A DNA stretch of 41,790 nucleotides from CAYVAP01 sp964343195 (lineage in GTDB: Bacteria; Bacteroidota; Bacteroidia; J057), in the NCBI GenBank assembly GCA_964343195.1, contig CAYFIR010000049.1, forward strand, positions 1-41,790. Direction: 5' to 3'. Positions 34,126-41,790 of the stretch are shown piece by piece. Numbering within the stretch: the stretch's first letter is position 1; every line of letters starts with the position of its first letter. The notes beneath the pieces are model-generated. The model made no database searches, was not told the DNA's origin, and saw only the letters and a list, made by a program, of their open reading frames with translations. The translations under genes and the position numbers were made by a program.

Positions 34126-36869
34126 GAATCAGGTTCCTGGAAGGTGGGTGCCTGTTGATAAATCTGCTGAAAGGCCTCCTCAGGTAGGCTTTCGTTGAGT
34201 AGAGCAGGATTGAGATGGTAGTGCTGTGGCCCCTTGTATTGGTCCGGCTCCTGACCAAACAACTTGTCGCCGTTGAGGTCTTCAGCCTGCAACAGATAGT
34301 ACTCCCGTTGCTTGCCCCAATCTGGGTGATCCCCAAGCACTAGACAGATCTTCTCCCAATCGCCATAGAAATACTCCTGAAGCAGCGGGATTACCTTGTC
34401 CCGAAAGGTGACGTTCAGGTCGGCGGCTGATCGCAGGCCCATGAAGTAGGCATGTCCCAGGGTATGATCCCGATCAAAGAGGTATTCGATGCGCTGGTTG
34501 AGGGTTGTCAAAAGTTGGACCAGGTCCACCCCGGACACGTGTACCTCACCCAGGATTTGGGGATCAGGCAGGACCTCCTTGAAGTGGAATCTCCGCCGCA
34601 GGGCTGTATCCAGCCGGGCAATGGAGCGGTCGGCAGTATTCATCGTGCCGATGAGGTAAAGGTTGGGCGGTACGCCAAACAGCCCTTTGGAGTAGGGAAG
34701 TATTACGCGCTGTTCGTCGTCCGCTCCGAGTCGCTTGGAAGGCTCCAGAAGCGTAATCAGTTCACCCAAAATCCTGGCGATGTTCCCCCGGTTGATCTCG
34801 TCGATGATGAGAACGTAGCGGTCGGCGGTGGCGAGTTGATCGGAGTCCAACTTTCCGAAGTCAATCTTATCCAGATCCGCCTCGCTTACCGCTGTTTCCC
34901 CTTCGTCTGCTGGAACCATTTCAAAATCAGCTTCAAAGCGTTTGAAATCATTGAAGACCACCCAGTAAGCGGTGGTATTGGCCCCGCCAATGGTGTCGCG
35001 GATGTCTCGGTGGACGTTTTGGATATCCTCGATCTGGTCAAAACGCTGCCATAGCTTCTTCAAACGTGCCTTAGAAACCGTGTACTTTTTCGAATACCCA
35101 CTGTGCCGAAGGTTGAGGTTGCCCTGCGTTGTGATTTCCACCGCCTCCATCTCTTTTCCGGTTGAGGTCTCCAGTACAAATGGGCCAGCTTCCAACTTTT
35201 GCTCAACCTGCTCCCGGTATTCTTCAAATACCTGATCATAATCGCTCCTGGATTCCGTTGGAGTAGTGTTCTGCTGAGAAGCGACGACCTCCGCGAGTGA
35301 CAGTTGGGCCGCTCGGCTGGTCTGGAGAAACACCCCTGGCTTTACTTTATAACTGATGACCCCGTCTTTGGTATCGGCCCTGATTCCCTCTACAAAGTCT
35401 TCGTAGCTGAAGGACTGATGAAAGGTGGTGAACGCAATACGGCCTTCCGAGACCAACTCACGGTAGCGGCGTTTCAGATTCCCTCGACCCTCGGGAACCT
35501 TCCTATCAATTATCTGGATGGATTGGGCCATGGTCCGGTAGGTTTTACCGGTACCTGGAGGGCCATAGAGGATTTGGTTGAGGGGCATATTGAGCTTGGG
35601 TTGAGCCATCATGCTAACATCTATATGATCCGGACCCGATGCACCGAGAGTAGGAATGGGCGTATCTGAAAAGGCGATATCAAACAGAAGATCTCGATAT
35701 TGCTCATCAATGGCTGCCCGAAAAAGCGCTGGATTGTGGTCGCTCCTTCTATTCGACCGACGGGCCTGCCTGAGTTCCAGAGGAATGGCCTCATGCATGG
35801 CCCTAAGATCTTCACGTTGGTACTGAGACTTCCATTTGTAAACCAATGCTCGTTCTCGGTTCTCTGCAGCCTGAAATGTATCTGTCGGGTAAGGTGCATC
35901 AGGCAGGCTGTGTCGACCGATATCATCTCCGGCAACCATAAATCCATAGCCCAGCTCTCCCTGCTTCTCAAACAGCGCCCATGTCCAGCGAAAGTTGAGG
36001 ATCAGGATCAATGACAGTGGCTTGGTTTGGATTCTGACTCGGGTGACCACACGAGGATCATCAGGCTGCAGGTCAAAAGACCTAAACACATCGCCAAGGA
36101 CATCAAAATATTCCTCTACAGCTTTGCGGTCTTCTAATTTTCTCAGGACATAGAGTAGCCGAATCTCGAAGCGATCGGGTTCAAAAGATCTGGGATCTTC
36201 GGTTGCTTCATGATTGTCCTTCTCCTCCAGCCACAATGGTCTATGCGCATATAGCAGCTCAGAGATAATACGGGTTTTGTTCAGATGGTTTTCTGGGTTA
36301 AGGTTGACCGCGGACTCAAAGAAGTCCAAGATTTCCACCATGAAGGATTCTTCATCATAAGGGCGCCCTAATAACGCCTTAGAGATCTTTACGCGATGCT
36401 TTTCGGAGAGTACCGTCAAATGTCTCGCAGGATCGGTGAAGTATTGAACTGCAAACTTAACCGAAGGAGTAAGCTCTTGTAACTGACGGTTGACCTTGTA
36501 GCTTATTAAGTGATTCACCCAGTTGTGCTGCCTCACCTGGGCCTTCGCCAATACTCTTAAGTCGTCATATTCATTCCACTCCCGTTTATTCGCAGCATGT
36601 AGATCTGCATGAGCCACAACCTTTCCCAATAGGATAAATACTTCTTGAGACTCACCTGTTAGCTCCTTGGTTACAAAGTCATCATAACCCAATTTGGAGT
36701 TTCGGTATCGCTCCAGGTCCCCCATAAGAATATCAGGCTCAATTTCGTACTCAAGAAAAGAGTTGAAAACATCTTTTCCATGCTGCATAAAAAACTGATT
36801 ATCAGCCAACAAATCCTGAAACTGTTTTTCCTGGAGACTCTTATTAAATATGGCACTGTAGTCCATCAT
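34122..36869 (-). CDS. mcrB: McrB-type AAA+ GTPase with a large novel N-terminal region
   Basis: A 915-residue motor subunit of a McrBC-like restriction system. The C-terminal AAA+ domain has LYGPPGTGKT (Walker A, about 434-443), VLIIDEINRGNIARI (Walker B, 686-700) and the McrB-specific MNTADRS (743-749), with DTALRRRFHF behind it. Between Walker A and Walker B there is an insert of about 170 residues (about 516-684), including SGYSKKYTV and GGANTTAYWVVFND. The N-terminal 430 residues are mostly helical and match no DNA-reading domain I recognise (no DUF3578-like or YTH/EVE signature seen). I chose the ATG at 36869; an in-frame ATG at 36932 overlaps the helicase gene by 20 bases and is possible. 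It is coupled to mcrC by ATGA. Confidence 0.87.
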   Translation of the reverse strand: MMDYSAIFNKSLQEKQFQDLLADNQFFMQHGKDVFNSFLEYEIEPDILMGDLERYRNSKLGYDDFVTKELTGESQEVFILLGKVVAHADLHAANKREWNEYDDLRVLAKAQVRQHNWVNHLISYKVNRQLQELTPSVKFAVQYFTDPARHLTVLSEKHRVKISKALLGRPYDEESFMVEILDFFESAVNLNPENHLNKTRIISELLYAHRPLWLEEKDNHEATEDPRSFEPDRFEIRLLYVLRKLEDRKAVEEYFDVLGDVFRSFDLQPDDPRVVTRVRIQTKPLSLILILNFRWTWALFEKQGELGYGFMVAGDDIGRHSLPDAPYPTDTFQAAENRERALVYKWKSQYQREDLRAMHEAIPLELRQARRSNRRSDHNPALFRAAIDEQYRDLLFDIAFSDTPIPTLGASGPDHIDVSMMAQPKLNMPLNQILYGPPGTGKTYRTMAQSIQIIDRKVPEGRGNLKRRYRELVSEGRIAFTTFHQSFSYEDFVEGIRADTKDGVISYKVKPGVFLQTSRAAQLSLAEVVASQQNTTPTESRSDYDQVFEEYREQVEQKLEAGPFVLETSTGKEMEAVEITTQGNLNLRHSGYSKKYTVSKARLKKLWQRFDQIEDIQNVHRDIRDTIGGANTTAYWVVFNDFKRFEADFEMVPADEGETAVSEADLDKIDFGKLDSDQLATADRYVLIIDEINRGNIARILGELITLLEPSKRLGADDEQRVILPYSKGLFGVPPNLYLIGTMNTADRSIARLDTALRRRFHFKEVLPDPQILGEVHVSGVDLVQLLTTLNQRIEYLFDRDHTLGHAYFMGLRSAADLNVTFRDKVIPLLQEYFYGDWEKICLVLGDHPDWGKQREYYLLQAEDLNGDKLFGQEPDQYKGPQHYHLNPALLNESLPEEAFQQIYQQAPTFQEPDS

Positions 36870-36912
36870 GTTTTGAAATATGATTGATTGAGCTTTTGGA
36901 TAAGTAAAACGG

Positions 36913-39042
36913 TTAATGATTTGAAAATGCAATCCACCTACAAGCCGCGTCCACCCCGCTCAACCACAGGTAATCCCGTGCCCGCGACATCGCCACATAG
37001 AGCAGGGCTTGCTGTCCTTTTAGTTCGGCTGCCTGCTCAGTTTCGCTCAGGTCTCCAAAATTGCGGAACCGATGGGGATACTGATCCTTGCCCATGGCCA
37101 GGAGGTACACCGCCCGGAACTCCATGCCTTTCATGCCATGCAGGGAAGAGATACGGATACCGCTGACTGTGCCTTTACCTTTGCGCAGGTCGTAATAGGG
37201 AACCCCGGCACCATGTAGCCCCGCGACGATGCGCTTCACGGTATTGCTGTGAAAGCCTGCCATACACATCTCGTCCAGGGCAATACCCGCCTGATAGCGA
37301 TTTTTAAGATCCTCAATGGCGGATTCCAGTTCCGCCTCGTCGCTCTCATAAGATCTGTACCGTGGTTCCTCCCCTCGAAAGAGAGAATAAGAATCGTCGG
37401 CCTTCACCTCTCCTCCGTCGAAGTCTTCGAAGGAAAGGCCCGTGATGACCCCTGTCGCAGCCTGACGGATCTCCTCGCTGGTGCGGTAGTTGATTCGGAG
37501 TCGCTGACTGCGCTGCCCCCGTACCGAGATGCCCCCGTGAGAAAAGCGAAACCGCGTGCGGTAGATCTTTTGTAGCGGATCTCCCGTGAGAAATAGGTCA
37601 TTGGCACCTTCATCGGTCAATTGACGTATCAATCGTAACTCTGGCATGCCGAAATCCTGCACTTCGTCCACGATGACATGGCTGAAGGGCCGTTGCTCCG
37701 GGTGGGCTGCCAGGTATCGGGCGAGCTCATTGGCGACACGGCCCAGGTGCAGGTAACCCGCTGCGTCAAGCAATTCCTGATAGGTCTGCATCAGGGTCCA
37801 GACCTCACGGCGCTGCCCCACGCTCAAGGGCCTGCCTCGACCCTGACGGTTGGTAGCCAGGTAGTCGGCTTCCTCGCGAAGGTCGTGGTACAGCAATACG
37901 TCCCTGTATTCTTCGGCCAGGAAGGAGGCCTCATACCCTCCAGTATCGGTGGCTTCGATGGCCTGCTGCCAGTAGTCGGCAGGATTGAGCTTGGAACTCA
38001 GTTCTACGACCCACCATTTTCCCTCACGCAGGGGAATCTGATCCTTGGCGTAGGTGAGCATCCAACTGTGAATGTTGTTCAGGGTAATCTTGACCTGGTC
38101 CAGCCCCAATTGTTGAAAAGAGTCGGCCAGGTTCTCAGCCAGATTCCGGTTAAAGGTGGTGAAGAAAACCGGGCGGTTGTCCCGGCGGCGATCCTGCAGG
38201 TATTTGGCCCGGTGCAAAGCGACCACCGTCTTACCTGTCCCGGCTCCACCTGTTACCTTGACGGGGCCATTGAACTCCCCATCGGCCAGGCGCCGTTGGG
38301 TATGGTGCAGGTACACCATCCAGTCGGCAAATTCTCCGTGATAGAAACGCTCCAACTCATCGGTTCGGCGGAGCTGAGTGACATTGCGCTGACTGTTGGG
38401 CGAGGCCAATACTTCTGATGGGCCGGGGTCAGTTGCCAACTTCACCTTGCCCTCCTCGACGTAGCTTTGTACCGTACTGGGAGCCTCTCCCATTAAAGCA
38501 AAGGCCAGGGCTTCCACGGTTACCTCGGGTAGGTATGCCTTTAATGCCTCAAGGTCCTGCTCTGATTTCACCCCTTTTACAAATGGAATCAATGGCTCTC
38601 CAACTCCCAACGCGATCAACTGCTTGTCATTCCAGGCTTGCCAAATGGAGCCATTATTGCCAAAATCAGCCTGGTTCGCTGGCTCCTGGGCCTGCAAAAT
38701 TTCCTCACCCGCAACCTGCAACAAATCATAGGTTTGGGTCGCCTCGGTATAACTTAGCTGTGTACGCTTGGCCCAATCATAAGCCGGATCATGGTGGTCG
38801 ACATAGGCCAGTAGCCAATGCCGCCCTTCTTCTCCTTCCAAGGGAGCCAGGATGATCCGCAGGTCACGTGAGGCACGAATCGAGCAAAAGTCTGACGCAT
38901 ATAGACGCTCGAAGTTGAGCCCTGGCGACTTGGGGTTGTCCTCGAAGTCCATTACCGCCTGCTGAATCTGCCCGATGGACTGGGTGTCGAGTTTGCGCAG
39001 GGCTTTGCGGTAGGACTTGTGATAATGGAGTTGGATGTGCAT
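36913..39042 (-). CDS. RelE/ParE-like domain fused to a UvrD-type superfamily 1 helicase
   Basis: A 709-residue protein. The first 90 residues (from the ATG at 39042) look like a RelE/ParE toxin fold: YHKSYRKALRKL, FEDNPKSPGLNFERL, SIRASRDLRIILA and VDHHDPAYDWA. A linker of about 150 residues precedes an SF1A helicase with Walker A GGAGTGKT (265-272), VDEVQD (458-463), TGDPLQKIY (motif III, Q-containing), RINYRTSEEI (motif IV), and SSLHGMKGMEFRAVY with YVAMSRAR (motifs V and VI). All motor residues look intact, so it should unwind DNA 3' to 5'. An in-frame start at 39072 adds 10 residues. No antitoxin gene is adjacent. It is the first gene of the operon that continues into mcrB and mcrC. Confidence 0.85.
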   Translation of the reverse strand: MHIQLHYHKSYRKALRKLDTQSIGQIQQAVMDFEDNPKSPGLNFERLYASDFCSIRASRDLRIILAPLEGEEGRHWLLAYVDHHDPAYDWAKRTQLSYTEATQTYDLLQVAGEEILQAQEPANQADFGNNGSIWQAWNDKQLIALGVGEPLIPFVKGVKSEQDLEALKAYLPEVTVEALAFALMGEAPSTVQSYVEEGKVKLATDPGPSEVLASPNSQRNVTQLRRTDELERFYHGEFADWMVYLHHTQRRLADGEFNGPVKVTGGAGTGKTVVALHRAKYLQDRRRDNRPVFFTTFNRNLAENLADSFQQLGLDQVKITLNNIHSWMLTYAKDQIPLREGKWWVVELSSKLNPADYWQQAIEATDTGGYEASFLAEEYRDVLLYHDLREEADYLATNRQGRGRPLSVGQRREVWTLMQTYQELLDAAGYLHLGRVANELARYLAAHPEQRPFSHVIVDEVQDFGMPELRLIRQLTDEGANDLFLTGDPLQKIYRTRFRFSHGGISVRGQRSQRLRINYRTSEEIRQAATGVITGLSFEDFDGGEVKADDSYSLFRGEEPRYRSYESDEAELESAIEDLKNRYQAGIALDEMCMAGFHSNTVKRIVAGLHGAGVPYYDLRKGKGTVSGIRISSLHGMKGMEFRAVYLLAMGKDQYPHRFRNFGDLSETEQAAELKGQQALLYVAMSRARDYLWLSGVDAACRWIAFSNH

Positions 39043-39263
39043 GGGGAGAATACGGATTTGGTTGTGTGTCAATCATCCAGGACTGGCCTGGACCCTGCCC
39101 GTAACAGTCATTTCGGCCTAACCCAAATATCCGATATAAGAAACTGTTTGCAGGCAAATATGCTTCCATCAGGCAGATAGTAGCACATTTCATAAGATAG
39201 AAACACAAGCGTATCTCACGCAACTAATCCGACAACTTTATTCTCGATTCTGCCCTGAATTAC

Positions 39264-40754
39264 TCAGCCAATAATTGCTTTTCGCCATCCTTCATAATAC
39301 GTATTGATGAGCTTGTTTTGAGTGTCAGGAGCAACGGGTTTTGAGCGTTGCTGATTCAGCTCCGAAAGTTGCTCCAGGTCTCGGAATGTCCCAACTCGCA
39401 GCCCCGCAAGATAGGCTGCCCCTAACGCCGAAACATCCGCGTTGTCTCTTTTCCGAAGGGTAAGTCCCAGCAAATCCGCCAAAAAGCGGATGACAAACTG
39501 ATTGTTGGCGATGCCGCCGTTGACAGCGAGTTCTTTTAGCGGGGTTCCCATGTCCTGCTGCATGGCGTCCATCACGTCCTTGATCTGATAGGGAATGCTT
39601 TCCAGCGCGGCCCGGACGATGTGATTTTTGGTCGTGCCAAAGGTCATTCCCTCGATGGAGGCTTTGCGATCCATCTGCCAATGGGGAGCGCCCAGTCCGC
39701 TAAAGGCAGGGATCAGATAGACGCCTGCATTATCCTTCACAGACTCCGCCATTTTTGCGGTATCACGCGGGTCTTCGAATAAATTCAACTCGTTTTTCAA
39801 CCACTCAATGGTCGAGCCGCAGGAGACAATGGCCCCTTCCAGTGCGTAATCAACACGGCCATCCATGCTCCAACAAATGGTGGTCAACATCCCATTCGCT
39901 GAGTCAACAGGTTTTTCGCCGATATTCATCATGATCGAACTGCCGGTCCCAAGCGTTACTTTGCCCATGCCGGGTTCAAAGCAACCCTCCCCAAAAGTCG
40001 CGGCATGCGAGTCGCCAATCATCGCGGTAATGGGAAGCGCCTTTGGAAAAACTCCTCCGAAAAAACTTTGCCCAAATTCGTAAGATGAGGGATGTACCTC
40101 TGGCAAATTCAGGTTTTCCAGCCCCCACATCTTCAGGATTTCCGCATCCCATTCCAGGGTGTGAATGTTGAACAATAGAGTTCGGCAAGCATTGGTGTGG
40201 TCGGTGCAGAACTGGGTTCCATCGGTTAATTTGTAGAGCAGCCAGGTGTCCACGGTGCCAAAATATACTTCTCCCGCCTGAATTTGTCGATTTAGCCCTG
40301 GATCGTGGTCCAGCAGCCAGAGCAATTTGGTCGCCGAAAAATAGGGGTCGATGATCAGACCGGTTTTTTCATGGATTATGGCTTCCTGCCCGCGCTTTTT
40401 CAGATCCTGGCAGATGCCCTTCGAACGTTTACAGGCCCACACTACCGCTGGACTCAGCGCCTTGCCTTCTTTGTCCCAAAGCAAAAAAGTCTCCCGCTGA
40501 TTGCTGATGCCGCAGGAAACCACATCCGAAACGTCATGGCCATTTCGTACAAACTCCTCCACGCATTCCCTGACGGCGTCCATCACATTTTGGAAGATGT
40601 CTGCCGGGTTTTGTTCCACAAAACCATTTTCAAAGTGGTCGGTATGCAAGGCAGCCGATCCCCTGGCTACCATTTGTCCAGAATCGTCAAAGATAATGGA
40701 TTTGGTTCCGCTGGTTCCCTGGTCTATGGCGAGGACATATTGTTTGTTGCTCAT
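39264..40754 (-). CDS. glpK: FGGY-family carbohydrate kinase, glycerol kinase-like
   Basis: A 496-residue kinase of the FGGY family, closest by eye to GlpK (ATP plus glycerol to glycerol 3-phosphate). The N-terminal phosphate loop is AIDQGTSGTKS. GlpK substrate residues are partly conserved: NQRET (Arg87, Glu88), DPYFS (Tyr138) and GDS (Asp248). The position of the E. coli Gln246 is Ser249 here. GTVDTWLLYKLT and LLFNIHTLEWD are GlpK-like. The second ATP-binding half has TLGTGSS and AVNGGIANN. The gene overlaps the upstream ABC permease gene by ATGA, which hints at a sugar or polyol imported by that ABC system rather than glycerol. The precise substrate is uncertain. Confidence 0.85.
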   Translation of the reverse strand: MSNKQYVLAIDQGTSGTKSIIFDDSGQMVARGSAALHTDHFENGFVEQNPADIFQNVMDAVRECVEEFVRNGHDVSDVVSCGISNQRETFLLWDKEGKALSPAVVWACKRSKGICQDLKKRGQEAIIHEKTGLIIDPYFSATKLLWLLDHDPGLNRQIQAGEVYFGTVDTWLLYKLTDGTQFCTDHTNACRTLLFNIHTLEWDAEILKMWGLENLNLPEVHPSSYEFGQSFFGGVFPKALPITAMIGDSHAATFGEGCFEPGMGKVTLGTGSSIMMNIGEKPVDSANGMLTTICWSMDGRVDYALEGAIVSCGSTIEWLKNELNLFEDPRDTAKMAESVKDNAGVYLIPAFSGLGAPHWQMDRKASIEGMTFGTTKNHIVRAALESIPYQIKDVMDAMQQDMGTPLKELAVNGGIANNQFVIRFLADLLGLTLRKRDNADVSALGAAYLAGLRVGTFRDLEQLSELNQQRSKPVAPDTQNKLINTYYEGWRKAIIG

Positions 40755-41725
40755 TTTTGCTTGCGATTCATTTTGTCGATGATGACAGCGAGGAGAATGA
40801 CCGCTCCTTTGGCGACCTGCTGCCAGAAGGGCGACACATCCAACAGCACAAGGCCGTTGTTCAACACGCCGATAATCGCCGCTCCGATGACCGTACCCGT
40901 AACGGAACCGACGCCCCCTGAAAGGGAAGTTCCTCCGATGACGACCGCTGCGATGGCGTCGAGTTCATAGCTCATCCCGGCATTGGGCTGAGCAGAATTG
41001 AGCCGAGCGGTAACCAGCACACCTCCCACAGCAGCCAACATACCGGCCAGGCCATAGACGGCAAGTTTGATGCGGTTGATGTTGATTCCCGAGAGGAATG
41101 ACGCCTTTTCATTGCCGCCAATGGCGTAGATGTAGCGTCCAAAGGCCGTTCGGCGGGTGATGAAGACGAACACCACCACGACGATCAGCGAGATCCAAAC
41201 CGGAACGGGAATCCCCAAAAGCCAGCCGGAGCCGATGAATTCAAGTTCGGGGCCAAGGTTGGAAATTGGAATGCCTCCGGTGTAGAGCATGGTCATGCCT
41301 CGGGCAATGGTCAGCATGGCCAGTGTCGCCACAAAGGGTGGCACTACGAATTTGGTGATGACCCAGCCGTTGAACAAGCCGAGCAATAGCCCGACCAGCA
41401 TGGCACCGATGATGCCGCCCAGTACGGTGAATCCGACAAACAGGTCTACCGATTCGAAGGCAAATCCGTACTTGATCAGTCCGGCACAGATCGCCCCAGT
41501 GAAGGCCAGTATTGATCCGACCGAAAGGTCAATTCCTGCCATGAGCACCACCAGGGTCATGCCGACTGCTATGCAGACATTGACCGAGATTTGCCGCAGG
41601 ACGTTCCACAAATTGGATGTTGTGAGAAATTTGTCCGACAACAAGGCGACAAATAGGCAGAGCAGAAACAGCGCAATCAGGGACTGCGATTTTCTGATTA
41701 GCTGTTGATTAAGGGTTATTTTCAT
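40751..41725 (-). CDS. Ribose-type ABC transporter permease
   Basis: A 324-residue inner-membrane permease of the RbsC/XylH/AraH carbohydrate uptake (CUT2) family. It has about ten hydrophobic segments, with the family signatures AGIDLSVGSILAFTG (about 64-78), FVVPPFVATLAMLTIARG (part of the conserved cytoplasmic region), YAIGGNEKASFLSGI and GGTSLSGGVGSVTGTVIGA. It would pair with an ATPase (RbsA type) and a periplasmic binding protein, which must lie outside the window upstream. The start ATG at 41725 is preceded after 11 bases by a 7-bp repeat array. The stop overlaps the start of the kinase gene (ATGA). Substrate: a pentose or polyol, not determinable here. Confidence 0.9.
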   Translation of the reverse strand: MKITLNQQLIRKSQSLIALFLLCLFVALLSDKFLTTSNLWNVLRQISVNVCIAVGMTLVVLMAGIDLSVGSILAFTGAICAGLIKYGFAFESVDLFVGFTVLGGIIGAMLVGLLLGLFNGWVITKFVVPPFVATLAMLTIARGMTMLYTGGIPISNLGPELEFIGSGWLLGIPVPVWISLIVVVVFVFITRRTAFGRYIYAIGGNEKASFLSGININRIKLAVYGLAGMLAAVGGVLVTARLNSAQPNAGMSYELDAIAAVVIGGTSLSGGVGSVTGTVIGAAIIGVLNNGLVLLDVSPFWQQVAKGAVILLAVIIDKMNRKQK

Positions 41726-41736
41726 TCTGATTTGCG

Positions 41737-41790
41737 AGTTCGTAGTTCGTAGTTCGTAGTTCGTAGTTCGTAGTTCGTAGTTCGTAGTTC
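41737..41790. repeat. Heptanucleotide tandem array at the window edge
   Basis: AGTTCGT is repeated perfectly about 7.7 times from 41737 to the last base and may continue beyond the window. It lies 12 bases upstream of the permease start codon on the minus strand. It looks like a length-variable microsatellite. Confidence 0.9.

Noticed and set aside
32833..39042. Assignment of the McrBC operon to a coiled-coil nuclease tandem (CoCoNuT) system
   Set aside because: No long coiled-coil, TerY-like or HEPN partner is visible; the helicase-RelE fusion is a different companion.
41737..41790. Terminal repeat array as a CRISPR
   Set aside because: The 7-bp units are contiguous with no spacers, so this is a microsatellite.
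1..41790. tRNA or rRNA genes
   Set aside because: Apart from the tmRNA I found no cloverleaf with a T-loop and matching acceptor stem, and no rRNA-like sequence.

Overview
This window looks like the chromosome of a member of the Bacteroidota, most likely of the Saprospiria/Lewinella type. That is inferred from family content rather than a database match. The evidence is two very large secreted proteins with type IX secretion (T9SS) sorting domains (one type B/gliding-motility C-terminus, one type A 'YPNPN' tail), DUF1573 and DUF4382 envelope proteins, a Bacteroidota-type promoter (TTG-N21-TATATTTG) and a tmRNA tag ending in NNYALAA. Most genes are ordinary single-copy chromosomal genes. Strand switches are frequent and several genes end in clear hairpin/T-tract terminators.

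Layout. 1-12.2 kb: a short gene remnant, a HupE/UreJ-like membrane protein, gyrB, a diacylglycerol-kinase-type lipid kinase, an acyl-CoA dehydrogenase with a strong palindromic operator candidate, a secreted glutamate-carboxypeptidase-II-like M28 peptidase with a following MFS transporter, a beta-lactamase-fold lipoprotein, a TauE/SafE permease and a CorA metal channel. 12.2-18.5 kb: a carbohydrate locus with a 1281-residue fusion of a processive family-2 glycosyltransferase, a degenerate GH26-like barrel and an apparently active GH2-type barrel, followed 10 bp later by a lipoprotein paralogous to its C-terminal third; an L-type lectin lies upstream on the same strand. 18.5-32.1 kb: a palindromic interspersed element, a DUF4382 lipoprotein, a small membrane protein, an isolated trpA, a PKD-rich T9SS type B protein, rnhB, a T9SS type A protein with five tandem domains, a DUF1573 protein and a response regulator ending in a histidine-kinase-like dimerisation helix.

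32.4-39.1 kb: ssrA (tmRNA), then a compact three-gene operon reading back towards it: a RelE-like domain/UvrD helicase fusion, an unusual McrB and McrC. Its position hard against the 3' end of ssrA, a classic integration site, and its gene content point to an anti-phage island of type IV restriction character. 39.3-41.8 kb: a GlpK-like FGGY kinase translationally coupled to a ribose-type ABC permease, whose start is preceded by an array of 7-bp repeats that runs off the window.

The strongest candidates for an undescribed system are the synthase/pseudo-GH26/GH2 fusion with its lipoprotein paralogue, and the toxin-helicase/McrB/McrC operon beside ssrA.
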